64,000 nucleotides of DNA, taken from contig NZ_CP015596.1 of assembly GCF_001644575.1 (NCBI RefSeq), positions 806,001 through 870,000 on the forward strand. Reading direction: 5' to 3'. The number at the start of each line of letters is the position of its first letter. The stretch's first letter is position 1. The notes under the pieces are model-generated. The model saw nothing but the letters and a program-made list of their open reading frames with translations. It was not told the DNA's origin and made no database searches. Position numbers and translations under genes: made by a program. Below, one piece after another: positions 43,278 through 52,159 of this stretch. The DNA comes from Mycobacterium adipatum (lineage in GTDB: Bacteria > Actinomycetota > Actinomycetes > Mycobacteriales > Mycobacteriaceae).

Positions 43278-43609
43278 CCGACAAGCGATTACCCAGTGCG
43301 TTCGCCGAGCTGGAACCGTTCGCGCAGACCTGGTGCCTGCCCACCGAGACCGAACGGTGGGACCAGCGGCTGTCGAGTTCGATGGCCGAGATGCAGTCGT
43401 TCTACGACGCCTTCTTCCCCCGGTTGGAGGAGGCCATCGAGTACTGCGACAAGTTCTCCCTCGACGATCTGCCCGACGATGCCACCAACCTGCTGCACCT
43501 CATCTATTCCCTGGTGATGGTCGCCATGTCGATCGAGATCATGCACCAGCCCGCGCCCGTGGATGCCGCCGATGCGGTGATGATCCGCACCGGCGAGCCG
43601 AAACCCTGA
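43274..43609 (+). CDS. Rieske-partner small protein (2)
   Basis: 111 aa, paralogue of the protein at 38183, sharing WCLP, the FYDA region and the block EYCDKFSLDDLPDD. No known domain, no membrane helix. ATGA overlap with the oxygenase. The conserved pairing argues for a functional link with the alpha subunit. Confidence 0.75.
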   Translation: MTDKRLPSAFAELEPFAQTWCLPTETERWDQRLSSSMAEMQSFYDAFFPRLEEAIEYCDKFSLDDLPDDATNLLHLIYSLVMVAMSIEIMHQPAPVDAADAVMIRTGEPKP

Positions 43610-43623
43610 AGAGAGGACGCACC

Positions 43624-44472
43624 ATGAGTGTGCTCACCATCAACAAGCTCACCGCGTCGGTGGGAGCCGAAGTCACCGGCGTCGACCCGGAGCGGTTGGC
43701 CACCGATGACGGACTGGCATCGGCGGTGCTGGAGGCGCTGGAGGACAACGGGGTACTGGTCTTTCACGACCTGCATCTGAATCCCGAAGCGCAGGTGGCG
43801 TTCTGTGAGCGGCTCGGGGAGATCGACCGGTCCGCCGACGGGCACCATCCGGTGTCCGGGATCTACCCGATCACCTTGGACAAGACGAAGAACAAGGCCG
43901 CCGAGTACCTCAAGGCGACCTTCGACTGGCATATCGACGGTTGCACACCGTCGGCGCCCGACGAATGCCCGCAGAAGGCCACGGTGCTGTCGGCGATCCA
44001 GGTGGCCGCCCGCGGCGGTGAGACCGAGTTCGCGAATTCCTATGCCGCATACGAGACGTTGAGCGACGGAGAGAAGGAGCGGTACGCCTCGTTGCGGGTG
44101 GTGCATTCCCTGGAGGCCTCGCAGCGCCGGGTCTACCCCGATCCGTCCCCGGAACAGTTGGTGCGCTGGAAGGCTCGCCCCACCCATGAGAATCCGTTGG
44201 TGTGGACCCACCGCAATGGCCGCAAGTCGCTGGTGCTCGGCGCCTCCGCGGACTACATCGTGGGTATGGACCGGGACGAGGGCCGCGCGCTGCTCGCCGA
44301 GCTGCTGGAGCACTCCACGACACCCGACAAGGTCTACAGCCACACGTGGTCGGTGGGCGACACCGTGATCTGGGACAACCAGGGCGTGTTGCATCGTGCC
44401 GCGCCGTACGAGCCGAACTCGCCCCGAGAGATGTTGCGCACCACGGTGCTCGGGGACGAACCCATCGTCTAG
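43624..44472 (+). CDS. TauD/TfdA-family 2-oxoglutarate dioxygenase
   Basis: 282 aa. Iron ligands His103-x-Asp105 (DWHIDGC) and His257 (GVLHRAAPY), with the Arg expected for 2-oxoglutarate in SPREMLRTT. Family members hydroxylate taurine, phenoxyacetates and similar acids. Last gene of the oxygenase operon; GAGAGGA upstream. Ends against a 13E12 fragment on the other strand (4-bp overlap). Confidence 0.88.
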   Translation: MSVLTINKLTASVGAEVTGVDPERLATDDGLASAVLEALEDNGVLVFHDLHLNPEAQVAFCERLGEIDRSADGHHPVSGIYPITLDKTKNKAAEYLKATFDWHIDGCTPSAPDECPQKATVLSAIQVAARGGETEFANSYAAYETLSDGEKERYASLRVVHSLEASQRRVYPDPSPEQLVRWKARPTHENPLVWTHRNGRKSLVLGASADYIVGMDRDEGRALLAELLEHSTTPDKVYSHTWSVGDTVIWDNQGVLHRAAPYEPNSPREMLRTTVLGDEPIV

Positions 44473-44846
44473 AAGGGTGCGGGTTCGTCGTGGGCGGCGA
44501 GCCAGGCCTGGTGGTCTCGTTCTTGTTGTTCCAGCCGCGTTCGGTTGCTGTGGCGCTCGGCGTTGAGGCGTCGGCGGGTGTCCTCGTGGCGCGGCCGTTC
44601 CCGGGTGGGCATCTTCATGCACCGTCGGGCGAGGGCCGGCACGATATCCTTCACGGTGGGTTCGCCGGTGGGCTCTCCGAGCCCGGCGAACCATTGTGCA
44701 CCTTCGGGTTCGGTGGTGTACACGTGCCCGGTCGGCGAGGTCCAGACGACGGTGCCGTTGGCCAGCTGCACGTCGTTCCAGTCGTCGAAGAACGTCTTCA
44801 GAAGATGATGCGTTCGGCATAGGCATTTGAGGTTGGTGACAAGTCG
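44469..44846 (-). pseudogene. 13E12-type HNH endonuclease, C-terminal fragment
   Basis: Reads CRTHHLLKTFFDDWNDVQLA then GTVVWTSPTGHVYTT, the C-terminal HNH segment of the DUF222/13E12 repeat family of mycobacteria. An in-frame TAA at 44847-44849 region stops the reading upstream, and the ~300-residue N-terminal part is absent. Marks the left edge of the decay zone. Confidence 0.75.
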
Positions 44847-45175
44847 TTAATACGTCCCAGTCCCGTGGGTTCGTTCGGACTGAAGGGGTTTCATCGGGAG
44901 CCCACGGTGTTTTGGTGTTGCGGGCCTGGCTATGGGGTGTGTTCGGGCAGTGTGAACCGTCTGTAAGTATTTGCATGGCTGGCCCTGTGCTGGCTGACAG
45001 GATCGCTGTCGCCCTCCTGATTGGGTGTGACTCGTGAATCGTCGGGCCCCCGTGAAGGGTGCTCTTCCGAGGATCTGTCCATCCGATCGGGGGCGGCAAC
45101 GCCGGCCCGGTCCTGCTTCGGTGGCTTGATTGGAATCCTGCCCGACTCGTTGCCGCGGGTCGCACCCCTGTGTTA
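44847..45175. other. Non-coding stretch
   Basis: No supported gene on either strand; open frames here lack ribosome sites and known domains. Probably relic sequence between the 13E12 fragment and the broken SDR. I see no clear inverted repeats or RNA. Confidence 0.4.
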
Positions 45176-45963
45176 CTAGTGAACGGCTGCTGGCCTCATC
45201 ATCCGTTGTGTGACCTTCAGCATGACCCGTCTTGGCATAAAGCGGTAACAGCAGGCAAGTAAACTGTTCCGTGCACCCGATACAACGGTAGGGGTGGACT
45301 TAGAAACAGCACTAAGGGCAGCGTCTACAACTTGTTTTGGCGTCTGTCGCGCTTCCGACATGAACTGCTCACCCGAGCGTGCGAAAAACTCGGTCTCGGT
45401 TGGTCCCGGGCATACGGTCAACACACGGACGCCGGCTTCGCGGGTTTCCTGCCATAGAGCCTCGGTGAAAGAGAGGACAAACGCCTTCGTTGCTCCATAC
45501 ACCGCCATGCTGGGAGTTGGTTGGAACGCGGCGGTCGAAGCGATGTTGATGACAAGGTCGTGGCCTGCCTTCACCATTCCCGGAAGGAACCGCGCAGTCA
45601 GGTCTACTACAGTTATACTATTAAGTTGAATTTGCGCTAAATGCGTTTCAATATTCTGAGTCAAAAATCACCATGAATACCTGCGCCCGCGTTATTTATC
45701 AGAACATCGATATGCCGGTCGAGTAAGGCTACTTGCCGAGAAATCTCCGCTCCCGATTGAGGAGTCGACAAATCGGCTTCTATCAAATCAATACGGACGC
45801 GAGGTTTGCGCTTGTTGAGCACGTCGCGGACTTCAGCGAGCCTATCGGTATTACGTGCCACCAAGACGAGGTCGACCTCTCGATCAGCGAGCTGTGCTGC
45901 GAACTCTGCGCCTATGCCGCCGCTTGCTCCCGTAATTAGTGCAGTAGTTCCGGGTCGTATCAT
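45176..45963 (-). pseudogene. SDR-family oxidoreductase, frameshifted
   Basis: The N-terminal part (45661-45963) has TGASGGIG and INNAGAGIHGDF, then stops. The C-terminal part (from 45664) continues in another frame with TQNIETHLAQIQLNS, INIAST and catalytic YGATK. The break is at a run of five T (GATTTTTGACTC); one more T would give an unbroken ~260-aa SDR. So it is a one-base deletion or a sequencing error. Lies downstream of the broken reductase gene, in the same direction, with lower GC than the region to the left. Confidence 0.82.
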
Positions 45964-46035
45964 TTGCGTCTCCTTATATAACTAATGGCTTGCTTCTATT
46001 CGCCCGTGTCAACTTGTTGATGGCGCTCAGGATGA

Positions 46036-46319
46036 TCAGCTCAGTGACTGCCACAACGAGCGGTAGGTCACGCGAGTCCCACCAGGCCAAGTTTCCTCAG
46101 GTCCGCTATCGTATTTCGCGACGAGGCCCGGAGTAATGTGCGGGATGGACGAGGTGCCATTACCCGATTCTCGGAGAGCTGTGGCAAATTTATCCGCCGG
46201 GACGGCTGAGCCGCTCAGCGCAGTTTGCGGTTGCCGGTAGCCGTCCATCAGTGTGTAGACGGAGTACTTCCGTAATGATTCTGGCAGTCCGCGGACAGCA
46301 GTATCGAACCGCATAAACC
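46036..46319 (-). pseudogene. Carboxylic acid reductase thioester-reductase domain, 3' piece
   Basis: Encodes RFDTAVRGLPESLRKYSVYT and PADKFATALRE ... SIPHITPGLVAKY, the C-terminal end of the NADPH reductase domain of carboxylic acid reductases. It is the direct continuation of the piece at 48584-48862: removing the IS and one 8-bp repeat joins GDWF to MRFDTAV in frame. The last ~20 residues (DSGPEETWPGGT...) differ from the family end. Confidence 0.8.
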
Positions 46320-46382
46320 GGCTCTTCATGATTGAGGGTGTAGAACGGTCAGCTGCTGTCGGCCTGTGATTGGGGTGTCTGG

Positions 46383-47135
46383 TTGGCTGGGTGTGTGCCG
46401 GAGGAGAAGCGGAAGAGTAAGAGGAAGAGCGCGGTGTCCGGGGGTGGTGTGGACCTGTCGATGCTGCAACAGCTGATGGCCGATGCTGGCCGGGATTTGT
46501 TCGCGGGAGTGTTCGATGAACCGACACCCGAGGTGGGAGCTGTGCCGGAGCGTGTGCGGGGTTTCCGGGTGCGGGTCGACCTGATGTACGCCAAGCCGCC
46601 GATCTGGCGTCGTCTGGTCCTGCCGGGTGACCTCGTGCTCGATGAGCTGCATGACGTGCTGCAGGTTGCGATGGGCTGGCAGGACGGTCATCTGCATAAG
46701 TTCGGTGTCGGGGCGGACCGGCGTACCCGTGCCTACTTCGTCACCAGATTTGATCTCAGCGAAGGCGACGACGGTCTCGTCGAGGACGGTGTGCGCCTGG
46801 ATCAGGTGGTCTCCGGTAAGGGCGACCGGTTGTTCTATGACTACGACTTCGGCGACGGATGGGAGCACGTGCTGGTGGTCGAAGACGTTCTCGATGATCC
46901 ACCTTCGGCTCCGGTGTGCCTGGCGGGCAAGATGGCCTGCCCGCCGGAGGATTGTGGTGGCTTGGGCGGCTATGAGGAATTGGCTGCGTGGGTTCGTGGC
47001 GGGTACGACCCGCGGGCAACACCGATGGGGCTGGGTGCGCAGGAGATGCGCGACTGGCTGCCCCGAGGCTGGCACCCCGATCGTTTCTCGGTGACCGAGA
47101 CCAATGACGCTCTGGCCGCGTCGAATATGCGTTGA
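46383..47135 (+). CDS. tnpR: IS1096-type accessory protein (pRiA4b ORF-3-like)
   Basis: 250 aa. The C-terminal ~180 residues carry the plasmid pRiA4b ORF-3 pattern (RVRVDLMYAKPPIWRRLVLP; LDELHDVLQVAMGWQDGHLH; FYDYDFGDGWEH). In IS1096 the equivalent gene is called tnpR; its role in transposition is not established. Start uncertain: TTG 46383 or GTG 46395. Converges on the transposase gene with 7 bp between. Confidence 0.85.
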   Translation: MAGCVPEEKRKSKRKSAVSGGGVDLSMLQQLMADAGRDLFAGVFDEPTPEVGAVPERVRGFRVRVDLMYAKPPIWRRLVLPGDLVLDELHDVLQVAMGWQDGHLHKFGVGADRRTRAYFVTRFDLSEGDDGLVEDGVRLDQVVSGKGDRLFYDYDFGDGWEHVLVVEDVLDDPPSAPVCLAGKMACPPEDCGGLGGYEELAAWVRGGYDPRATPMGLGAQEMRDWLPRGWHPDRFSVTETNDALAASNMR

Positions 47136-47142
47136 GGACTCT

Positions 47143-48465
47143 TCACTGCCGAGGTGCAAGGAGCTGAGTTCGGAAGCCTCCGGTCTCGAGCAGTGACCGG
47201 GCGATGTAGTTGGTGAGGTTGCGGAAGCCCAGCGCGGATCCGCGCAGGTGTTCGAGGCGGCCGTTGATCGCTTCGGTGGGCCCGTTGGAGGTGCCGGGGC
47301 GGTCGAAGTAGGCCAGCACGTCGGCGGCACGCTTCTTCAGGGTCCGTCCCAGGGTGATCAGTTCGGTCAGCGGCTTGGGAACGCCGGTGCTCAGCGTGGT
47401 GATCAGCGCCGCCATCATCGTGCGGCCTTTCGTGCGGTCGGGTTCACGATACGCGGCCACGGTGCGCTGATACATCTGCCAGGTGGCCTCGACTTCTGCG
47501 TGGGCGTCGGCGGCGAACAAGGCGGCCAGCCGGGTGCGCTGGCGGTCGGTGAGCAGATCGGCACCGGTGTGCAGGGTGCGTCGGCAGGTGTAGAGCGGGT
47601 CGGACTTGCGGCCGCGGTGCCCACATGTCGCCAGCTGCACCCGGCGGCGGCACTCATCGAGGGCGTTGCCAGCCAGGCGCACCACGTGGAAAGGGTCCAT
47701 CACCGTCGCCGCCTCGGGCAGTTCCTCGGCGGTAGCGGTCTTGAACCCGGAGAAGCCATCCATAGCAACAACGTCCACGCCGTCACGCCAGTCCTGCGGC
47801 CGCTCGGCCAACCAGTCCTGAAACGCCTTTTTTGAGCGACCCTCGACCATGTCGAGCAGCCGAGCCGGACCGGTCCCGTCACGCACAGGGGTGAGATCGA
47901 TGATGACGGTGACGTACCTGTCACCGCGACGGGTGTGCCGCCAGACGTGCTCATCGACGCCGATCACCGCCACGCCGTCGAAACGGGCCGGATCGGCGAT
48001 CAGCACCCGTCGGCCTTCTGCCAGCACCGCGTTGTTGGCGGTGTTCCACGACACCGCGAGCGCTTCGGCGATGCGAGCCACGGATAGATGCTGGCAGACA
48101 ATGGCTTCCAGCGCCCACCGCAGAGCACGCCGCGACAGCTTGGCACGTGGTTCGGCCATCCTGGTGGTGTCTTGTCGCCACACGTGGGCGCAGCCGGCGC
48201 ACCGGTAGCGACGGATGGTCACCAGCAGTGTGGTGGGGCGCCACCCGAACGGCTCATGGGCCAGAGTACGGGTGAGGCTGTCGCGTGGGATGCCTTCTTC
48301 GCCGCAGCGACGACACCACCGGTCCTCGTCGGTCACCCGGCACGCCAGCACAGCACGGCCGGGCTCAAGGCGTTGTCCGGTCACCTGCAGCCCAAGTTCG
48401 TCGAGGCGGCAGAAAGTCGTCAGGTCAGCGCAGGCGAAGCCCGCCCGACCGGTAGCGTCAGGCAC
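47143..48465 (-). CDS. tnpA: ISL3-family transposase, intact
   Basis: 440 aa. N-terminal zinc-finger cysteines (CRRCGEEG; CAGCAHVW), an HTH (LSVARIAEALAVSWNTANNA) and the DDE core: VIGVDEHVW, VVAMDGFSGFK, and the Glu in GPTEAINGRLEHL. GTG start. The gene reads toward the left end, with its 5' side near the right inverted repeat. Confidence 0.93.
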   Translation of the reverse strand: MPDATGRAGFACADLTTFCRLDELGLQVTGQRLEPGRAVLACRVTDEDRWCRRCGEEGIPRDSLTRTLAHEPFGWRPTTLLVTIRRYRCAGCAHVWRQDTTRMAEPRAKLSRRALRWALEAIVCQHLSVARIAEALAVSWNTANNAVLAEGRRVLIADPARFDGVAVIGVDEHVWRHTRRGDRYVTVIIDLTPVRDGTGPARLLDMVEGRSKKAFQDWLAERPQDWRDGVDVVAMDGFSGFKTATAEELPEAATVMDPFHVVRLAGNALDECRRRVQLATCGHRGRKSDPLYTCRRTLHTGADLLTDRQRTRLAALFAADAHAEVEATWQMYQRTVAAYREPDRTKGRTMMAALITTLSTGVPKPLTELITLGRTLKKRAADVLAYFDRPGTSNGPTEAINGRLEHLRGSALGFRNLTNYIARSLLETGGFRTQLLAPRQ

Positions 48466-48583
48466 GTCGAGGTCTTTCGGATGAGGAGTGTAGGAACCCT
48501 CATTTTCGAGAGACCTCGACCTCTATCCCGGCAACGACGCGCCAACCACCTCTACACCCTCATCTGTGAAGAGCCCATAAACC

Positions 48584-48862
48584 AATCACCATAGTGGTCG
48601 ATGCGTCGGATCGGCTCGCCCGCTTCAATGAGCCAGTCGACGATGACATCCAACGATACGGCGTCTTCATGCGGGTTGACGACGTTGTACGAATGAAACC
48701 CTTCTTCGAACTGTGAGCCAAGTGCTGCAACTGCCGCAGCGACGAAATCTGCCGGCAGGCCGTCAAAGTGAGCGGTAATCCTGGATTCTGCGTTTTCGGC
48801 GGAATAGAAGGAGCGCGGTGCGATACCGGTCGCCAGGAGGCTCAAGATTAGCCGGGTAAAGG
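48584..48862 (-). pseudogene. Carboxylic acid reductase thioester-reductase domain, internal piece
   Basis: Encodes [60 protein letters not shown] and [10 protein letters not shown]: the middle of the reductase domain of carboxylic acid reductases. Bounded on its 5' side by the end of a second IS1096-like copy and on its 3' side by the complete element. All upstream domains are missing from the window. Confidence 0.85.
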
Positions 48863-49470
48863 GGCTCTTCGCAGTTGAGGGTGTAGAGGTGATCGGCGCG
48901 TCGCTGCCGGATAGGGGTCGAGGTCTCTCGAAGATGAAGGTTCCTACACGCCTCATCCGAAAGACCTCGACGTGCCCAACGCTACCGGTCGAGCGGGCTT
49001 CGCCTGCGCTGACCTGACCACTTTCTGCCGCCTCGACGACCTCGGGTTGGAGGTGACCGGCCAGCAGGTCCACCCCGATCACGCGGTACTGGCGTGCCGA
49101 GTCACCGACGAGGACCGCTGGTCCGCCGCTGCGGCGAGGAAGGCCGTGCCCGTGACAGCCTCACCCGAGAACTGGCTCATGAGCCGTTCGGGCGCCCCAC
49201 CACACTGCTGGTCACGATCCGTTGCTACCGCTGCGCCGGCTGTGCCCGTGTGTGGCGCCAAGACCTCAGCAACGCCGCCGAACCACGCGCCAAGCTATCC
49301 CGGAGCGCTCTGCAGTGGGCGCTCAAAGCCATTGTCTGCCAACACCTGACCGTCACCGGCGTCGCCGAAGCCTTGGCAGTATCGTGGAACACCGCCAACA
49401 ACGCCGTCCTGGCCGAAGGCCAGCGAGTGCTGATCGCCGACCCGGCCCGCTTCGACGGCGTGCGCGTGAT
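48863..49470. mobile_element. Truncated second IS1096-like copy, inverted
   Basis: Begins with the end repeat GGCTCTTCGCAGTTGAGGG and runs through the same leader as the complete copy, in opposite orientation. Similarity stops near 49470, inside the transposase (DPARFDG). The other end, and so the target duplication, is gone. Only 279 bp of host gene separates the two copies. Confidence 0.88.
48972..49470 (+). pseudogene. ISL3 transposase fragment
   Basis: Starts as in the intact copy ([20 protein letters not shown]) but loses one base near 49125, shifting frame, and three bases (a Trp codon) in EPFG-RPTT. It ends after IADPARFDGVRVI with no catalytic residues. The second frame runs open into the LysR gene, giving a misleading long fused frame. 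Confidence 0.88.
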
Positions 49471-49540
49471 AAGGCAGCGTGAGATTCATCGACTTCACGC
49501 CAGCGCCGGTTCGGGCGCTTCAAAGCGATTCAGGCTGGTC

Positions 49541-50494
49541 ATGTCGCCCCGACTAGGGAACTATGACGTCATGCCGACACTGATGGATGTGTGGGATTCC
49601 ACACGGATGAGGTTGCTGATCGAACTGGATCGGGCTTCGAGCCTCTCCGCAGCGGCTGCTGCCATCGGAATCAGCCAGCCTTCGGCCAGCGAGCATTTAC
49701 GTCTGTTGAACTCGGCAGCCGGCGAGCCCGTAGCCGAACGTTCTGGTCGGTCACTGGTACTGACCCCCGCGGGCCAGATCCTGGCACGCTGCGCTTCGCA
49801 GGCACTGGCCAGCCTCGCTGCAGGTGAATCAACGCTGGCCGCGCGCGCCGGATTGCGATCGGGAGTGTTATCCGTCGGCGCGTCGTCGGTGCCAGGTACT
49901 TACATCTTGCCCGCTGTCGTCGCGTCTTTCATCGCCCGCTGCCCAGACGTCGCCGTGAGGGTCTCCGTCGGTTCGACTGAAGCCGTGATGGAGTGGCTAC
50001 ACAAGGGGCGGATTACTCTTGCCATCATCTGCAGTGAGTCCAAGTTGCCCGGTCTTCGCTCCGAGAGCATCGGCGCTGACGAGATCGTCGGCATCTGCAG
50101 TCCCGGCGCAGTCGACATCTCCTCCGATGGCTGCGTTTCCCTCGACCAGTTGAAGTCTCGAACACTGTTGGTTCAGGAACATGGTTCGAGCACCCGTGCG
50201 CAAGCCCTGCGGCTGCACACGGCAGATCCGGGTTGGGGTGCGGTGTGGGAGATGGGCTCGATCGACGCGATCAAGCGCGTAGCTCGCCAGAGCACCGGAA
50301 TCGGGTTCGTTTCCATTTATGCCATTACGGATGAGCGACGGCGCGGTGAGCTCGTCGACTTCACGGTCTCGGGGGTCGATTGGGGCCAGCGGGATGTCCG
50401 TGCGGTGACATTGCGGAACGTAGTCCAGGCACCCGCTGATCGATACTTCCAGGCGCTGCTCACCGAAGCGATCGCCAAGGGATCTGGAACCTGA
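49541..50494 (+). CDS. LysR-family transcriptional regulator
   Basis: 317 aa. N-terminal HTH (SSLSAAAAAIGISQPSASEH) and a LysR effector domain (LSVGASSVPGTYILPAVVAS). ATG at 49541 chosen; a second in-frame ATG at 49571 would shorten it by ten. It sits just upstream of, and in line with, the nine-gene-long lower-GC cluster and is its likely regulator. Its upstream region is cut by the IS remnant. Confidence 0.86.
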   Translation: MSPRLGNYDVMPTLMDVWDSTRMRLLIELDRASSLSAAAAAIGISQPSASEHLRLLNSAAGEPVAERSGRSLVLTPAGQILARCASQALASLAAGESTLAARAGLRSGVLSVGASSVPGTYILPAVVASFIARCPDVAVRVSVGSTEAVMEWLHKGRITLAIICSESKLPGLRSESIGADEIVGICSPGAVDISSDGCVSLDQLKSRTLLVQEHGSSTRAQALRLHTADPGWGAVWEMGSIDAIKRVARQSTGIGFVSIYAITDERRRGELVDFTVSGVDWGQRDVRAVTLRNVVQAPADRYFQALLTEAIAKGSGT

Positions 50495-50597
50495 GGCGTC
50501 GCCAGCCCGTAGCTGGCCACCGCTTCACCCTGCCCGCTGTGAATGTGCGCGTTGGCTACCGTCCACCTATTGGTAATTCCGAGGTCCGATCTCGGTC

Positions 50598-50695
50598 ATA
50601 TGCCATTTGCATATATACGACGCCGTTTCCTTGGCCTTTGATATCGGCTAATCCTATTCTTCGGTGGACGTCCAAATGGGCAGTGGGTGGACCAA
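50598..50695. promoter_or_regulatory. Operator/promoter region of the EutH-GlpAB cluster
   Basis: The ~225-bp gap before 50720 is AT-rich. ATATGC-CATTT-GCATAT (50598-50614) is a perfect inverted repeat. TGGACGTCCA (50665-50674) is a 10-bp palindrome, and GGTGGAC-CCAA appears twice (around 50664 and 50687). They are suited to LysR or another regulator; no assignment is possible by eye. Confidence 0.5.
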
Positions 50696-50719
50696 GATTT
50701 AATCGAATGAGGTGCCAGA

Positions 50720-52159
50720 TTGTCGTTGCGAGACAACGCTGTTGACGTCTTGATCATCGGCGCAGGGGTGGTGGGAACATCGATCGCGCGGGAGCTCTCG
50801 CTCCTCGACATCGACGTCGCCGTGGTTGAGCGATGGCACGACGTCGGAGAAGAGACGTCCAAAGCCAATAGTGGTGTGGCCAACTGCGGATGGTCGGCTG
50901 CCCCGGGCAGCCTGGAAGCGCAGCTGATCCTGGCTTCGGCGCCCCAGTGGGAGAAGATCGCGGAAGATCTCGGTGTCGCCTTCCGTCGTGTGGGAATCAC
51001 GATGCTCGCATTGACCGAGGACGAGGTCAAAGAGTTGCCGAAGTGGGCCGAACGTGCCCAGAAAAACGGGGTCGACGCCCATCTCCTGACTGGGGACGAG
51101 GTGTCTCAGGAGGCACCGCACGCGTCCACCAAAACGCTCGCGGGCCTCCACATCCCCGACGAAGGCGTGGTCGACTCGGTGCGCCTATCGGTGGCCTATG
51201 CCGAGCAGGCTGCGCTCAACGGTGTCCGTTTCTACTTCTCGGAACCGGTCAAGAGCGCGAAGAACGACGACGGCCGGGTGTTGTCCGTCGAGACTTCACG
51301 ACGAACCTTCCGGCCCAGGTTCGTGGTGAACGCCGCCGGGCTCGGTGCCGACCAGGTGTCGCGCGCACTCGGCGGCGAAGAGTTCACGGTCACGCCGCGA
51401 CGCGGACAGTGGGCGTTGCTCGACCGCGAATTCGGCGCCCAGGTCCCGGGCATGCTGACCGGGGTCCCGGGGAAGCTTGGGCACGGCCCGATGGTGCTGC
51501 CCACCGCGCACGGCTCGGTGTTGTTGGGACCGACAGCCGAAGACCAAGACGACAAGCTCGACCGGTCAACGGATGAGGACGGGCTCGACGCCGTCCTGCG
51601 TCGGTGCATGGACATGATGCCGTCTATCGACTTGAGCTATGTGACCAAACGTTTTGCCGGCGTGCGCGCCAATTCCGATCCGACCTATCGCATCGGATGG
51701 TCGGAGTCTGCCGAGAATCTCTTGCAAGTCGCCGGAATTCGCTCCACTGGCGTCTCGGCTTCGCCGGGGATTGGCCCGTACGTGACCACCCTGCTCTGGG
51801 AACGAGGCCTTAGCACCCATGCGGCGCCGAATCCTGTTCGCACCCTGAGTTACTCTAGCCCGCTCTGGCAGGACCTGGATTGTGCACGCGCAGCCGCCGA
51901 CCCGCTCGGGCGCACCGTCATCTGCGCGTGCGAGAAGGTCACTGCGGCTGATATTCACCAAGCGCTGTCATCGCCTTTGCCCGCGACGTCGATCGCCGGC
52001 GTCGCCCGCCGAACACACGCAACATGGGGCCGGTGCCAAGGTTCAGCGTGTCTGTCCGGTGTTTCGTTCATCACCTCGCTCTACACGGGCCATGAGCCCT
52101 GGCAGATCCCATATCACGAAGAAGGCTCCGACTTGGGGGTGGGAAACACCAATGACTGA
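50720..52159 (+). CDS. GlpA-like FAD dehydrogenase with C-terminal BFD [2Fe-2S] domain
   Basis: 479 aa. DAO-type FAD domain (VLIIGAGVVGTSIARELSLL) and a C-terminal BFD-like cluster site: Cys402-A-Cys404 (VICACEKVTAADI) and GRCQGSAC. This is the GlpA layout of anaerobic glycerol-3-phosphate dehydrogenase. TTG start with GAGGTG upstream. Overlaps the next gene by 8 bp. It probably oxidises a phosphorylated or free alcohol and passes electrons to the next flavoprotein. Confidence 0.85.
   Translation: MSLRDNAVDVLIIGAGVVGTSIARELSLLDIDVAVVERWHDVGEETSKANSGVANCGWSAAPGSLEAQLILASAPQWEKIAEDLGVAFRRVGITMLALTEDEVKELPKWAERAQKNGVDAHLLTGDEVSQEAPHASTKTLAGLHIPDEGVVDSVRLSVAYAEQAALNGVRFYFSEPVKSAKNDDGRVLSVETSRRTFRPRFVVNAAGLGADQVSRALGGEEFTVTPRRGQWALLDREFGAQVPGMLTGVPGKLGHGPMVLPTAHGSVLLGPTAEDQDDKLDRSTDEDGLDAVLRRCMDMMPSIDLSYVTKRFAGVRANSDPTYRIGWSESAENLLQVAGIRSTGVSASPGIGPYVTTLLWERGLSTHAAPNPVRTLSYSSPLWQDLDCARAAADPLGRTVICACEKVTAADIHQALSSPLPATSIAGVARRTHATWGRCQGSACLSGVSFITSLYTGHEPWQIPYHEEGSDLGVGNTND

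Larger units (their letters stand above)
46320..48575. mobile_element. Complete IS1096-like element (ISL3 family), 2,256 bp
   Basis: Terminal repeats GGCTCTTCATGATTGAGGG... (left) and the complement of GGCTCTTCACAGATGAGGG... (right) match over about 25 bp with a few mismatches. The 8-bp target CATAAACC is repeated exactly at 46312-46319 and 48576-48583. It carries two convergent genes, a pRiA4b ORF-3-like protein and an ISL3 transposase, the same content and size class as IS1096 of M. smegmatis. It interrupts a carboxylic acid reductase gene. Confidence 0.95.

Noticed and set aside
43504..45165. 553-codon minus-strand frame across TauD and the 13E12 fragment
   Set aside because: Antisense to the TauD gene with its full metal triad; the composition is low-complexity and matches no family.
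49094..50494. 466-aa transposase-LysR fusion protein
   Set aside because: The first ~125 residues are a frameshifted ISL3 remnant that happens to stay open into the LysR frame; the LysR HTH starts normally at 49541.
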